Shown here piece after piece: positions 24,344 to 36,076 of a stretch of DNA of 64,000 bases. Made by a program: the position numbers and the translations under genes. Source of the stretch: Pelodera strongyloides (lineage: Eukaryota; Nematoda; Chromadorea; Rhabditida; Rhabditidae); NCBI GenBank assembly GCA_036852015.1, contig JAANDG010000429.1:62001-126000 (forward strand), in the 5' to 3' direction. The notes below the pieces were generated by a model that was not told the origin of the DNA, searched no databases, and was given only the letters and a program-made list of their open reading frames with translations. How positions within the stretch are numbered: the first letter of the stretch is position 1; the number at the start of each line of letters is the position of its first letter.

Positions 24344-27300
24344 ATGCCTCGCAAAAGACCATCACCGAAGGAGGATGGACAGTGTGAGAGCACTTCGAGT
24401 ATGGTTGGTTAATTGGTTTTTTTTTCGTTGTGTGTTTGGAGTCGCATTCTCGCCTAAATATAGCTTAATTTTTAGCTTAGCTATACGAGTTTTTAAAGCG
24501 AAATACCAGCCGGTTTTGGAACGCATCGAGTACACCAACATTCATATGCGTCCTATGCAAATGAGCATAATTTAGCATAAAAAATTGACCCCACTTCGCA
24601 TAAATAAGAGTGCAGTTGTCCGCGATGCGTTTCAAAAACCGGCCGATATTTCGCTTTAAGTATGGTATGTCTCAACAAGTATTTTAGTTGATTTCAGTGT
24701 TGTGATTGGCTAGTGGACCGTTTGCGAAGTCACCCTTCAACACAGCTCAGTGCTCGCAAATTCAAGTCTGATAATGTTGTGAGTCACATATAATCTCATT
24801 CCGCTTATTTTACACTTTAGTGGAAAACCTCCATTAGCGCACGGAAATTATTCCCTGGATCCTGCATCGCACTTAAATCTTTTAACTAATTTCCTATCTA
24901 GGGAAGGGTTTCATATCTATGGGTCCCATTTCCAGATTCGACAATTGCGATTTCGGGAGACGGGGCACCGTCGATGCCAGATGTTGAAGATTTTCCCTTC
25001 TTTCGTTGCGTCGGTGAGTTATTGGTTATTAGTTATTTACGAAACTTGTTGAACAGCCACATAGAGCTGAGTAGCAACTCAGAGTTCACTATGGACTGAT
25101 TTGCCCGTCTACCGTACTTTCTTTGTAACAGAACTTTTCGTCATCTCCCACGGCGTTGCGCTCTTTTAATGAGTATAATGAAAATGATCAAAATTCAAAT
25201 ATAAATAAAAGTTTAGTGTAATGTACTGGATTGCAGAATACCCGTCAGTTGACCGTCTCACACAGTGCAAGGTACAAAGGAACAGTCTTTTGCACGGAGT
25301 AAGTATATGTTGTTCTAGTTTTCGAAGGTCTTCCTAGTCCTACTGTAGGTTTCTGTCTCCACAAAAATAGGTGAAGTAATTTCTTGGAGGAATTACTTTC
25401 AAATTAATTTTGTACTTACAGGCCAATTATTTCGAACCGCGGACATATGTTTGATGTCGTCCTAACGCGTCAGTTTCTGGCTGGTCCTTCGCTTCAATTA
25501 CTGGTACTATTTTGTGACTTTTTATTTAGCGGTTATGGTTACGTATTAGAACAGAAGTAATAAGTGTGATCAAACTATGTAGGTGACGCCCTTAAGCGAC
25601 ATACAGTATGCATTGTAAATGTTAACAACTGTAGCAAACCATTCTTTCGTTTAGTCTGTGTCTGTAGGGTGGGGTGGTGCAGTCTCAGAACCTTAGGAAA
25701 GTGTGATTCAATATGAAGCAGCTGAATTTTGTTAATTTTCTAATTCAGGGTTTGAACGAGGGTGAAAGAATTCGGGAGCTGGTAAATACTGCTGGTATCG
25801 ACCCACCTGTAAGTTGTTTATTCTTCATTTGTATACTTCTTACTTGTATACTTCTTTGTGATCGGCTCAGGTATTCTTTGAAATATATAGAGCCAGCATA
25901 TCACCACGTAGAATATTTGCCTGAATTGAATGTTAGTATGGTTAGGTAGCAGAAAATAGGTTGAATGTGCATCTCAGATGAAACCGATACCTGATCAATG
26001 TCTGGTTGTTCTAGCAGTGTTGTTCATTTGTCAGTTTTGTTAATACGTAGTTATGCAATTGTTAGTCAACTTGGTAACCAAGTATTACTTCCGATGTTCT
26101 TCAAGTGTATTTTTTGTTCAGCAATCTTTTGACTGTCCCGACTGGGTTATCGGGCTAACGTCAAAGGAACGGTTATGTGTGTGGTGTGCCCGGCAAGGAG
26201 TACTTCTTCATCAGTTCAAACTGAATCCTTGGTACAACTTTAGGTAAATTATAATTTTTTTTTTGGGGTTTTGTTATAGTGGAAAAGTGGAAATGTTTCA
26301 AACGTTGCTTTTTTGATTTAGAATTTGATGAGAATCTTTTGTAACTTTGTTTCTAAAGAGTTGAAGTTGTGTAAAAGAATCAGACTTGTTTCGTAAATGA
26401 AATAGTTGCACGATATTATGCGGAATTAAGGAGCATGTGATTCTATAGTAATGCACCAAGAAAGAAAGGTAGAGAAAGAAAGAATAGAATATAACAAGGA
26501 AGGTAAACAATTTAAGGCATCTAGGATGGCAGGGGCAATGCCACACGTTTTATCTATCAGGAAACATCAATCGATTGCTACCAGGTGAGGATTAGAGCGA
26601 AATACCGGCCGGTTTTTGAAACGCATCGTGGACAACTGAATTCTTACGTATTTGTGCTCATTTGTTCGAATTTATATAGATTTTTTATTCTAAATGATGT
26701 TCATTTGCATAACCTACATAAGAATGCTGGTGTACTCGATGTGTTTAGACCGGCCGGTATTTCGCTTTAAGAAAGTTTTTATTTTATTTTGCCCCAGTTC
26801 ATCTGTGTCAAGTGACAGTCCTGACGGTGGTGTGGGCTGTGTGGAACTGACACTGTCTAAATTTTTTGCTATCGAAGTATGATCAATTCAATAAGTAGTG
26901 CTGCTGAGAGGTCTTCTGGACAGCAAACACGGCTCTAAGGCGATAATTGTAATTATCGAGTTTCAATTTAAAGTAACGTATCGTAGAAGGTAATGTAGAT
27001 TCGGGGGGAGGATAATTTCTTAGGCGCTAATATCGATAATTCATAGTTTACTGTTTCAGAGGATGTGGATAACCGGAAAGGGCGCTCGGCTGTTTTGGCA
27101 GTCTTTGATTTATTCCCGCTTCGGTGTAAAGGAATCCTGGAACTGACGAGAGAGGTGACTTTGAAGCAGTTTAACTGTTAAAACGAAATACCGGCCGGTT
27201 TTTGAAACCCATCGTGGGCAACTGAGTTCTTACGTATTTATGCTAGTTTACTTAAATTTAGCTCGATTTTTATTCTTTTTTATATTCATTTGCATAACCT

Positions 27301-30300
27301 GCATTAGAATGCTGGTGTACCCAATGTGTTTCAAAAACCGGTCGGTCTTTCTCTTTAAGCTATGTATTATTCAAAATTAGGTATTACCAATGGACGGTCA
27401 GATATTTATTCTTCTTCCGTTTGGTTTCTGGTTTCTTCTTTGTTAGAGTTCCTTTATTGTGGCTTTATTTAAGTTTACTTTCAGCAATTCAATGACGTTG
27501 TCAGAGCTGATCTTGATGACGATATTCTAATTTGCTACTGCTGCTCACCACCAAGGACAATCCTATACGACTTCATTGCGATATGGAAGGAGGTGAACAT
27601 GTTTGTTGATAGTTTGTAGTTTGATAGCTTTATTTTGTCTTTGTCTTTGCCTTATTCTTATTTTTTGTATATCTATGTGCAATGTAGCTGCCGCTGTTCG
27701 TGTATACGGCTACAGTATGCAATGAAAGTCTATTTTGTGGCACGTGGCGTCACTTATAGTGAATACTTTACGAAAAGAACAAAAAATACAGTGTGAACGA
27801 ACGAATACATAAAACAACGTAAAGCGAAATACTGGGCAACACGGAAGGTTCGTAGATAAATGGCTACACGTGGGGATAAGTAAGAAACTTTTGATTGAGC
27901 CGTGTTTTGGAAATTCCTACACTAGGAGGGAAGACTTAGTTCTCATTGTTTACCAGTTTCATTTGTGGGTGTATGATGGAATGCAGGGGATTACTAGATT
28001 AAATTGAAGTGTTTCTAATCGAGGCTGTTACAGTATACGACTCGGTTATTTGCGCCACTGGAGTACGACGGAGGGGAAACGATATTGCCAACGAATATTG
28101 TGATACCGAGCCATGTGAAGCCGGCACCGATTCTGATTGTTCAAGGTGAATACTTTTATTTTTTGAACCTTTATGGGGTTTCTAAGTCTCCCAAACATTC
28201 GGTATGATTCGGTCAATTCTACCGTGCACGAAACTTGCATATTGCGTATGCAACATGAAAAATAAAAATAAAACAGTCGTGTGGTTCCAAGATACTGTAA
28301 ATTTTCAGCACACTTGGAAACTCCATTAACTTGTTGCCACCTCATTTGCTTGTTGAAAATTTGCGTATTATCGTAACATTAGACGTAGAGAGCGGCGTTC
28401 ACAATGTTCTTTTCCCTTGAAGGGTCTTAAGTGCTCAGAATGAAACATTTGTTTATTTGAAGACATCAAACTTGACTTTAATCCTTTATATATTACCTAT
28501 CAAGTACCTTTTTAGGCGGTATGCAAGATATGCTAATCACTGGGTCCCGAGCGCCTTTCACAGCACTGTCGCAACCGCCGGCATCTGAAACTGGATCCCT
28601 GCGATTCTTGCTTCATAAGGTGTGTTGTTTATGTGGGCCTGATCTGCTAACAGGCAAACATCAGAAGATTGAATCAGTAGACCCAAAATATAAAAGCTGT
28701 ATAAAGGTTTACAACTACATTCTCATATGTTGCGTGCAAACGAATATTTTTATAATGAAAATCTTGCGCAGTTATTTGCATACATTAAACGGGAACTATG
28801 CGTCTCAAGAAATCGTGTACTATCGTGTAAGCACGCTGCTTCATAGATACGGTCTAATAGCCTAATACAGTAAGAAATAATACCACCTTACCTTACAGCC
28901 TAAGCCTAATAGCATAATACAGTATGAATCAATTGCACCTTATCTTACAGCCTAATATAGTATGAATCAAAACCACTTTACCTTCCCCACTTCAGGCCTG
29001 TCACAAATTCATGCCCCCAAGCCCGAACCTCCTTTTGCACGTACGACCAGTGATGTTTTGTCCGGACGGTTCGGGAGATGTCCTATGTTTTGAAAGCGAC
29101 TCACTCACGCGATACTCTGTCTCCCAGTTAGTTGTTATAGTTGTCAGGTTTTATTTGCCTAAGTTATAAGCGTGTAACACGTTTGGATTATTTCGATGTT
29201 TAATTTATGAATCTGAAACCACATATAAATTCGCAGGTTTATCGTGTGAGGTATAGAGAAGTTGTTATCGAACAGCGGAAATTACATATGCATGTTTGTT
29301 TGTGCCGTGGCTGGCTTCTTTATATAATAATAATTGGACCTTGAACTAAAGAAACACGAATTATTTAGCGTTGATGGTAGAGTACTACTCAAGCGACGTT
29401 GGAGCGCAACTCTACTTCATACCTCGTCGCAAGGTAGGATTTAAGTAATAACCACTACCTTGTGCTTTTCTTAGCACACCCTCTTTTTGAACTGGATTTA
29501 TTTTCGGTTTTCTGTTTAGCGTAAAATTGTTTAGCTGTTATGATTTCCTATATTATTCGTTTGCTTGCAAAAAGCTTCAGTTTAATTTCCTGAAACACGC
29601 CAACAACTTCTATTCGGGTTTAGGCTTGCACTTAAACTTGAACTTAAACCTAAGTGTATCTATCTTCAGAAGTCCCTCGCCCAGATGCCGCGACGATAGT
29701 CAGAACACTAGGTCTTCGAAAGATGAGAATGCATCAATATGTGCAATCACAAGTGGTGAGTTGTCTCTGTCAGTAGTTATTTTGCATGTTAGCGCATGAA
29801 CATCTTCTATCTATGATCACTTATTAAAGATAAGGTGTACTGTGTACCCCGTAATATCAACCTACTAAAGCGTTGACTTCGGTCCTTCGGTGCTTTACCT
29901 AATTAAGTTTCTTTGCGTCACGTCAAAATATTTATGTTTAGGTGGTTAGCAGTTTGTTGTTCGACAACATCTCCATGCTGTCACTGCTCATGTCGTATAC
30001 TGCGGATCACATTGAACCTTTTCAACCAACCGATGACGGAGGCGATTGTTGGGTGAGGCGTTTTTCACATTTATTTATTATTTATTTCTTTATTGGGTGG
30101 GGTTTCCAAGTATGGTGAAAATTTACAGTATTTTGGAACTACGAACTACACGAGAATATTTTTTTTTAATTTTTCATATTATATATGCAAGTTTCGTGTA
30201 GAGATACGGTAGTATTGTCAGAATCACACCGAATGTTTGGTATACTTGGAAACCCCATATGTGTTTTTTTAAATCTATTACTTTATTTAGTTGGATAATA

Positions 30301-31321
30301 CAGTATGCGTGGGTGCCTCCGAGGATAAGACAAAAAGTATAGATCCTTTGACTCGTACATAGCGTGCCAATGAAAGGTACAGTATATGTTTTCGCCTTTT
30401 AGCTGACGGTGCTCATGTGCATCGACATTGTGAGTGGATATATTCTGAGGGTGTTTCCGCTTGAAGGGACCAGTGTACCGGATGAGGTTGGTGTTGGTCG
30501 TTGGTCACTTATACAGATCTTTTTTATTGATCTGATTTTTAAGAGCGTCTACCGAGCGCACTGCATTACTTCATAGCCTAAGCATACCGGTACCGGTGAG
30601 CTGCTACATCCGAGATTAGAATACTAAGCATGCCAGGTTCGAGGGTGGTACGTGGTGCCAGAAATATATCAACAAAATATGTAAATGTACATTATGAATG
30701 AAAATTTTTTCGAGTGTGGTGTCTGTCGTATGGGCGTTCGTCGTTGTTATTCTTCAGAGTTCATATTTAATGTTTATTAACTAGCCAGAAACGTATTGGT
30801 CAGCACGCCTTTAACTAATGGTGAATAAAAAATTTCAGCCTTTTTATAGATAGAATTTTACTTCTATTGTAGACGTTTCTGCACCGGGGAATCGAGAGGT
30901 GTGACTCGCGATTCGTTCATTCGGCTGAGTTCTCTGGCCATAGTGTTGTGGAGGTATACGAGCTCAAGGAGAAGGAACAGGAGGAGCACGTAACTGATGG
31001 GGAGAGACAGGTGGGTACTTCGTGAATTATGATTGACAGCTGTCCTCAGGGTACTGTATCGCGGATAATTGGTAGTACTTTTTTTGTGCCTGTGCCATAC
31101 GTGTGTATATAGATAAAGGGTGTCCAAACGTTAGCGAAGATGTTGCCGTGCATCAACTTGTGCGAGTATATAGTCTTAGGTCATTTGAGTGGATTTGATG
31201 CAATACTTTTTTTAATTTGTTTATTCAGAAGCTAAAGTACGAATCAACACGGTTAAGCAGGAAGGAGCGTAGGCATTTGAGAAGACAGGCGAATAATTCA
31301 AGATCTGTTGAGCCGAACTAG
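24344..31321 (+). CDS. Unrecognised conserved protein, complete, 19 exons, 582 aa (paralogue 1)
   Basis: Exons: 24344-24403, 24698-24778, 24936-25013, 25237-25298, 25422-25503, 25749-25808, 26122-26243, 26798-26876, 27062-27154, 27485-27592, 28034-28145, 28516-28619, 28996-29126, 29369-29433, 29670-29755, 29942-30052, 30403-30486, 30873-31010, 31229-31321. All phases agree and the frame is open to TAG. The N terminus is basic (MPRKRPSPKE); the C terminus has a charged stretch and a basic tail (RLSRKERRHLRRQ). The body is a succession of short beta-like blocks such as VVRADLDDDILICYC, as in beta-propeller proteins. Length and the block with NVI, GH and IFPSFVAS recall DET1, but I cannot confirm that. 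No signal peptide or membrane segment is seen. Five exons have exact length partners in the downstream copy. The exon 9 acceptor could be at 27060 or 27062; only the latter keeps the frame. Confidence 0.75.
24494..24659. repeat. CCGGCCGG-type TTAA element (family A), copy 1
   Basis: Starts TTTAAAGCGAAATACCAGCCGG-like and ends CCGGCCGATATTTCGCTTTAA. Internal ACGCATCGAGTACACCA and ATGCAAATGAGCATAA are shared with the other copies. It lies in intron 1 of the unrecognised gene. Confidence 0.88.
26592..26770. repeat. Family A element, copy 2
   Basis: AGAGCGAAATACCGGCCGG at the left and CCGGCCGGTATTTCGCTTTAA-type sequence at the right, both ends intact, in an intron just before exon 8 of the unrecognised gene. 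Confidence 0.9.
27177..27358. repeat. Family A element, copy 3
   Basis: ACGAAATACCGGCCGGTTTT at the left. The right end AAAAACCGGTCGGTCTTTCT has drifted. Intronic. Confidence 0.85.
28174..28329 (-). repeat. GGGGTTTC element, inverted orientation
   Basis: Inverted termini TGGGGTTTCTAAGT and CACTTGGAAACTCCA bracket 156 bp. The interior reads as the reverse of 30098-30258 (AAGATACTGTAAATTTTC). Confidence 0.75.
28852..28985. repeat. Tandem repeat of about 50 bp, three degenerate units
   Basis: Units contain GCCTAATACAGTA or AGCATAATACAGTATGAATC followed by CACCTTACCTTACA. It ends just before the exon 13 acceptor at 28995. Confidence 0.75.
30098..30258 (+). repeat. GGGGTTTCCAAGTAT inverted-repeat element, complete
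   Basis: GGGGTTTCCAAGTAT and ATACTTGGAAACCCC close a 160-bp unit with an AT-rich middle. Partial copies lie at 12212 and 14660, and an inverted one at 28174. Confidence 0.85.
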
Positions 31322-32480
31322 ACAGCGGCAGACACCTGACGGCGTCATTCGACACACTGAGGTTTTTATTGTTTGTCGGGTTTGTAGTTTGTAGTAACAT
31401 CTATGCTGATGCCAGTTTGTAGTCTATGCGGATGCGTAGTCCACTAGTCCAGTTAGTTGTGGAACTAAGAGCGAACTAGATCATGATTCACGGATGATAT
31501 CCTATGCGTGATCACGAGCACGTATTTGTTAATTGTGTAGTACTCATAGAAATTAGTAACTTTCCCATTTATTGTATGTGTAGAATCGTGTAGATTCAAT
31601 TGCGTAGAGCGGTTTTTATTCTGTAGTAACATAGTACTCATAGAAATTAGTACTTTCCCGCTTATTTTATGTGTAGAACCAGTCGAGCGTCCGATCGTGT
31701 AGAATCAATTGCGTAGAGCGGTATGCCAATACGACACGTGTGTAGACTTTTGTAGAGTCATAGTGACTAATGTAATGATTCATGGTTATTATGTGATCCC
31801 ATGAATTGAATAATTAGTTTAATTAATTAATTAATTAAAGTAGGTATCGTTTATTAATATGCCCGGTCTTTCTTCGTGGCAGACCGATCTCTTATTCGTT
31901 AATTGCATATGTTTTGTTGTTAAATTGGCTTAGTTGGTGTTGGGTATGGTTATCCGTAACTCGGTGAGGTTTTTGTGTACATATTTTCTAAAACTAAATT
32001 CATGACTTTGTAGGTAGGACCAATTATAGGACTCTATTTCTCTTTTTTTTTCTCCGTCCAACATATGTGTTTTTTCACCCATTATTTTAATCGTTGTTAT
32101 CATATTGATTGTTTTTTTCTGGGCGCGAATGTTAGCTATACATGTACTGTGAGAAAACCTTACAATGATTACTGTGTTAATCGATAATACTTTGAAATAG
32201 GATATTTTTAAAGCAGTATCTCCCCTGCTGCATTATTTTAGCTGGTTCGCGCTGCAGTTGTACATAATAAATATACAAATACACGTGGTATCCCTTAACT
32301 TTGGCAGTTTGTTTCACGCTTACAATTTGGCGATATTTTTCGTTTTCTGATGATTTCTCCCGCGCAGTTGCATTTTGTTGTGATATTTGTATTATTCGCA
32401 TAGATTCTTAGTTAGTAAGCGTGCTAATATTTTATTTCTTTTAGAGCAGGTAAGTGACCTCGCTTGCAAGACTAGATAGT
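31322..32480. other. Intergenic, no gene seen
   Basis: AT-rich sequence after the stop of the unrecognised gene. The phrase CATAGAAATTAGTA...TTTCCC with CGTGTAGA is repeated near 31545-31600 and 31633-31710, and a TTAATTAATTAATTAA run lies near 31815. A TTTCTTTTAG acceptor-like site followed 5 nt later by GTAAGT lies near 32444-32455, with no coding exon attached. Confidence 0.6.
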
Positions 32481-32493
32481 AGAAGGACGTGAG
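32481..32493 (+). repeat. Target-site duplication of LINE copy 1, left
   Basis: AGAAGGACGTGAG is repeated exactly at 36052-36064 after the element's CAA tail. Confidence 0.92.
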
Positions 32494-35400
32494 GTGCTAC
32501 GACGATGTCCGCCTTCACGCGGTGCAGCACGACAGCCCAAGGACTGCAAAGGACATCTACCCACCTACTCCGGACACCAGTTCGGAAGATCACTCTCACC
32601 CTCACCCTCACCTTTCCTCACCACCACTTTTTTCTACTAAGGGACAGCCCGATCCAGCTGGTCTGTCCCGATTACTTCTCCTTCAAGCCGGAGACGTCGA
32701 AGAAAACCCAGGCCCAACCACAACAACATGGCTATGCACCACATACAAACGCAAAGCTAACACCAACTGCGTGCAATGCTCAACATGTCTCAACTGGGTC
32801 CACACCAAAAGCATCTGCAGAAGGTTGCAGTCAGTGTCACAATACACCCAGGCAACCTTCGCCTGTCCATCCTGCGCTCACCCCACTCGCACACCGCCGG
32901 TCCCAACTATATCAGGCATCATACCCGCTTTGCCACAGTCACAGCCCCTAAGACCTCGCGGTCAAAGGGAGCAAACGTCTCTTGCAACTCCTCCAACATC
33001 GGCCCTTCGGACATCAGAATCCTGCAATACAACTGCAACGGTATCGCCGGCAAAACGACGGAGATCCTCGACATCCTCACTCGCAGGAAAATCGACATCG
33101 TCGTTCTACAGGAAACCAAACTATCTGCAAGGTCGAAGTCGCCGGTCTTACCAGGTTACGCTCTGATACGCAAGGATCGCAATGGACCCAACCCTGGTGG
33201 AGGCCTTCTAACAGGAATCAGCCATGCGTTGAACTACTCCGTCATTCCCTCACCTGCTGACGCCCATCTGGAGTCTCTCACAATTCGCGTTACGGATGCA
33301 AAAGGACAACCTCTTACCGTCTCTAACATCTACATCCCACCCGCAAGCTCATGCGCTCCGGGATACGAGGTTGACATCTCTCACTTCCTACGCAACAGCG
33401 ATAACTCAATAGTGCTGGGAGATTTCAATGCCCACGACGCTTCCTGGTACTCCAGCAACTCAGACACCCGTGGCACCGTTATCGCAGACGCCATCGATGC
33501 ACACGACCTCGCAGCTGTGAATCGAGACTGTCCAACACGCATTCCCTCCAACGGTCGCCCAACGTCTCCGGACATTATCATCTGCGCTCTTGAACTCCTC
33601 CCTCAAGTCAACTGGAAGACCATCACCTCGGGTAGCTCCGACCACCTCCCGATCATCACCGAGCTCGTCGGCACCAAGTACATCCGAAGACACCGCAACC
33701 AGACCTTCGCTAACTTTGGCAAGGCTGACTGGATACGCTTCAAGAGACTGGTGGAAGAAAAACTCGAGGCCTACCCTATCCCTAGCTTACCCGCCCCACA
33801 CGCTGAGCCCTGCTTACGGAAGATCCTGCAATCTGCAGCCACCAGCTCTATACCTCGCGGTCGAGTACACAAAAGGGTATCGGCGCTCTCACCGGAGATT
33901 CTCGACTGGATGGCCCAACGCGACGCTCCCAGAGAAGACGACCCCTCCTCTCCGGACATCGCCTCGCTCAACATCAAGATCCGAAGGGCAACCGACACAA
34001 ACAAACGTGGCACATGGAGACAGCTCATGGAGGAGTTTGACCCGAAACAAGCTTTGGAAGACCATCAAAATGCTTAACGACAAGGGCAGACCTCCACCAA
34101 ACTGCGCGGTCGAATTTTGCAACAATATGGTCACCGAGTCCAACAACATCGCCAACTGCTTCAACAGAGGTTTCACGCGACCCGTTGAATACTCCACGGA
34201 CAAGGGCAACAGAAAAATACGCAGACACACTCAAGAACTGTCCACTCAAGACTTCGTAGACTTCACAACAACAGAAGTCAAACGGCCATCAGGAGATCCA
34301 AATCCAAGAAATCGCGTGCCATCGGCCCTGACGAACTCGCACCCGTCATGCTCCATCATCTGGGCAAACGAGGCATAGCCGCAGTCACCCACATTATCAA
34401 CGACTCCCTCAGAAGCTGCAGGATGCCGATGATATGGAAATCATCTATCATCCTCCTGAAGCCAGGCAAAGAAGCAACGAACGGCTAGGGATACCGTCCA
34501 ATCTCTCTGCTATCACCCATTGCCAAAATAATGGAACGTCTCCTCCTGGAAGTCATAAGACCACACATGCAACCAGCGGCTCACCAACACGGTTTCACCT
34601 CCCGTAGATCAACCACGACTGCGCTTCACACTCTTTCCGAGGACATCGCAGAAGGTTTTAACCAAAAGAAACCAGCCAGTCGCACCGTCATCATGGCCAT
34701 TGACATGTCGAAGGCCTTCGACAGCCTCGACATCCACAAGCTCACAGACCTGGTGCTCAAGACGGACACCCCCGACTACGCCAAGAAGTGGCTGGCCAAC
34801 TATCTCAGAGGCAGAACAGCACGGACCACCTTCAGAGAAGCCACCTCCAAAGCTGGACAAATCCGAAGCGGGGTTCCACAGGGTAGCGCTCTATCACCTA
34901 CCCTCTTCAACTTATACCTGAAGGACCTCCCGGACACCCGGACCACCAACACAAGGTCAAGGTCATATCCTATGCCGACGACATAACCGTATGGGCCTCT
35001 GAACCCACCATCTCGGCGGCGGCTGACCACCTTCGAGCTGCCCTTCCAGCAATTGAAGACTTCTTGAAGACGCGCAAACTCTCCATCTCCCCTGCTAAAA
35101 GCCAACTGATGCTCCTCACGCCGTTCAGCAAGGAGTACAGGACTACCCTCAACATAACCGTTGGAAACGTCTTGGTCCCTACAGTCAACACTGCTAAGAT
35201 ACTGGGCGTCACCTACGACACGATGTTCACATTCAGTCAACATGCCAGAGGAGTCGCCGCCCGCATCACCCAACGCAACAATGTGCTCAAGGCCTTAGCA
35301 GGCAGCACATGGGGTAACCAGAAGGAAACGCTACGCCTCACCTACAAGGCTATCTCCCAAGCAGTGTATGCCTATGCAGCCCCAGCCTGGTCCAGCTTCG

Positions 35401-35997
35401 TCACCACCTCCGCCATTGACTCGATCCAGCGTGCCCAGAATGCAGCCCTCAGAACCATCACAGGGAACCACAAAATGGCAGATATCGATCACCTCCATTC
35501 AGAGGCAAAGATAATGCAAGTCCGCAGCCATCTGGAATGCTCTCCGCTCAATTCCTCGCTCGCTCCTCTGATCCGAGCCACGCCTGTCACGGAATCCTGC
35601 AGAAGCCCCTTCCGCCTCGCAACATGAAAGCGAGCACTCGCATGGCTCACAGGAACACGGTCATGGCAACTATCGCAGGAGCCTCCGACCCAAGCTGCGC
35701 AAAGGCAGTCGCCGACACAGAGGGGGGAGACCGCCACCAGATATCCACAAAGAAGAAGTAGACCTTCCGCGAAACGTCAGATGCACCCTCAGCCAACTCC
35801 GCTCCGGTCACAGCAGATTCACGAACCACAACCTCCATCGTGTTGACGACAGCGTTCCAGATTCCTGCCCAGATTGTGCAAACAGCCCCCACGACGTCCA
35901 CCACTTCTTTACATGCCCCGCCCACCCCACGACGCTGATTCCAACTAACCTATGGAATAAGCCGCGGGAAGTGGCAACATTTTTAGGCCTCTTATAG
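32489..35997 (+). pseudogene. LINE polyprotein, copy 1: 2A - PHD - endonuclease - reverse transcriptase, broken
   Basis: The N-terminal frame runs from 32489 through the 2A core (32690-32716) and a Cys/His PHD finger (CVQCSTCLNWVHTKSIC). The endonuclease continues in another frame (YNCNGI, VVLQETKLS, VLGDFNAHD, SSDHLPI) because about 4 nt are missing near 32935 compared with copy 2. Near 34045 about 11 nt are missing and the frame shifts again. In the reverse transcriptase an in-frame TAG occurs at about 34486 where copy 2 has TCG. AIDMSKAFDSL and SGVPQGSALSP are intact. YADD (about 34972-34983) is one frame away from the upstream part. The C terminus has CPDCANSPHDVHHFFTCP and stops at 35997. 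One Cys of the zinc finger is Tyr here. Confidence 0.9.
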
Positions 35998-36051
35998 CCC
36001 ATCTCGCGAGGATGATCAGCCACGCTGGCTGCTTCCGGCAACAACAACAAC
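32494..36051 (+). mobile_element. Full-length non-LTR retrotransposon (LINE), copy 1, plus orientation
   Basis: This 3.56 kb element is bounded by a 13-bp target duplication and ends in CAACAACAACAAC, a simple tail as used by many LINEs in target-primed reverse transcription. It encodes a 2A-like peptide, a PHD-type zinc finger, an APE-type endonuclease, a reverse transcriptase and a C-terminal CCHC-like knuckle in what was one long frame. It is GC-richer than the surrounding sequence. The domain order suits the Ingi/Vingi, CR1 or Jockey part of the LINE tree; the clade is not settled. Several frame breaks make it inactive. Confidence 0.93.
32690..32716 (+). other. 2A-like ribosome-skipping motif, intact, LINE copy 1
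   Basis: The frame reads AGDVEENPGP preceded by RLLLLQ, matching the canonical D-V/I-E-x-N-P-G-P core of 2A peptides. In characterised cases the ribosome omits the last Gly-Pro bond, releasing the upstream piece. Similar motifs sit at the N terminus of LINE proteins in trypanosomes and sea urchin. Function here is inferred. Confidence 0.85.
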
Positions 36052-36064
36052 AGAAGGACGTGAG
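36052..36064 (+). repeat. Target-site duplication of LINE copy 1, right
   Basis: AGAAGGACGTGAG, identical to 32481-32493. It directly abuts the next target duplication. Confidence 0.92.
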
Positions 36065-36076
36065 CCATGTCGGGCT
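36065..36076 (+). repeat. Target-site duplication of LINE copy 2, left
   Basis: CCATGTCGGGCT, identical to 39677-39688, with zero bases between it and the duplication of copy 1. Confidence 0.9.

Noticed and set aside
27060..27154. Exon 9 of the unrecognised gene starting at the first acceptor (27060)
   Set aside because: That phase meets a stop within the exon; the AG two bases later keeps the frame open.
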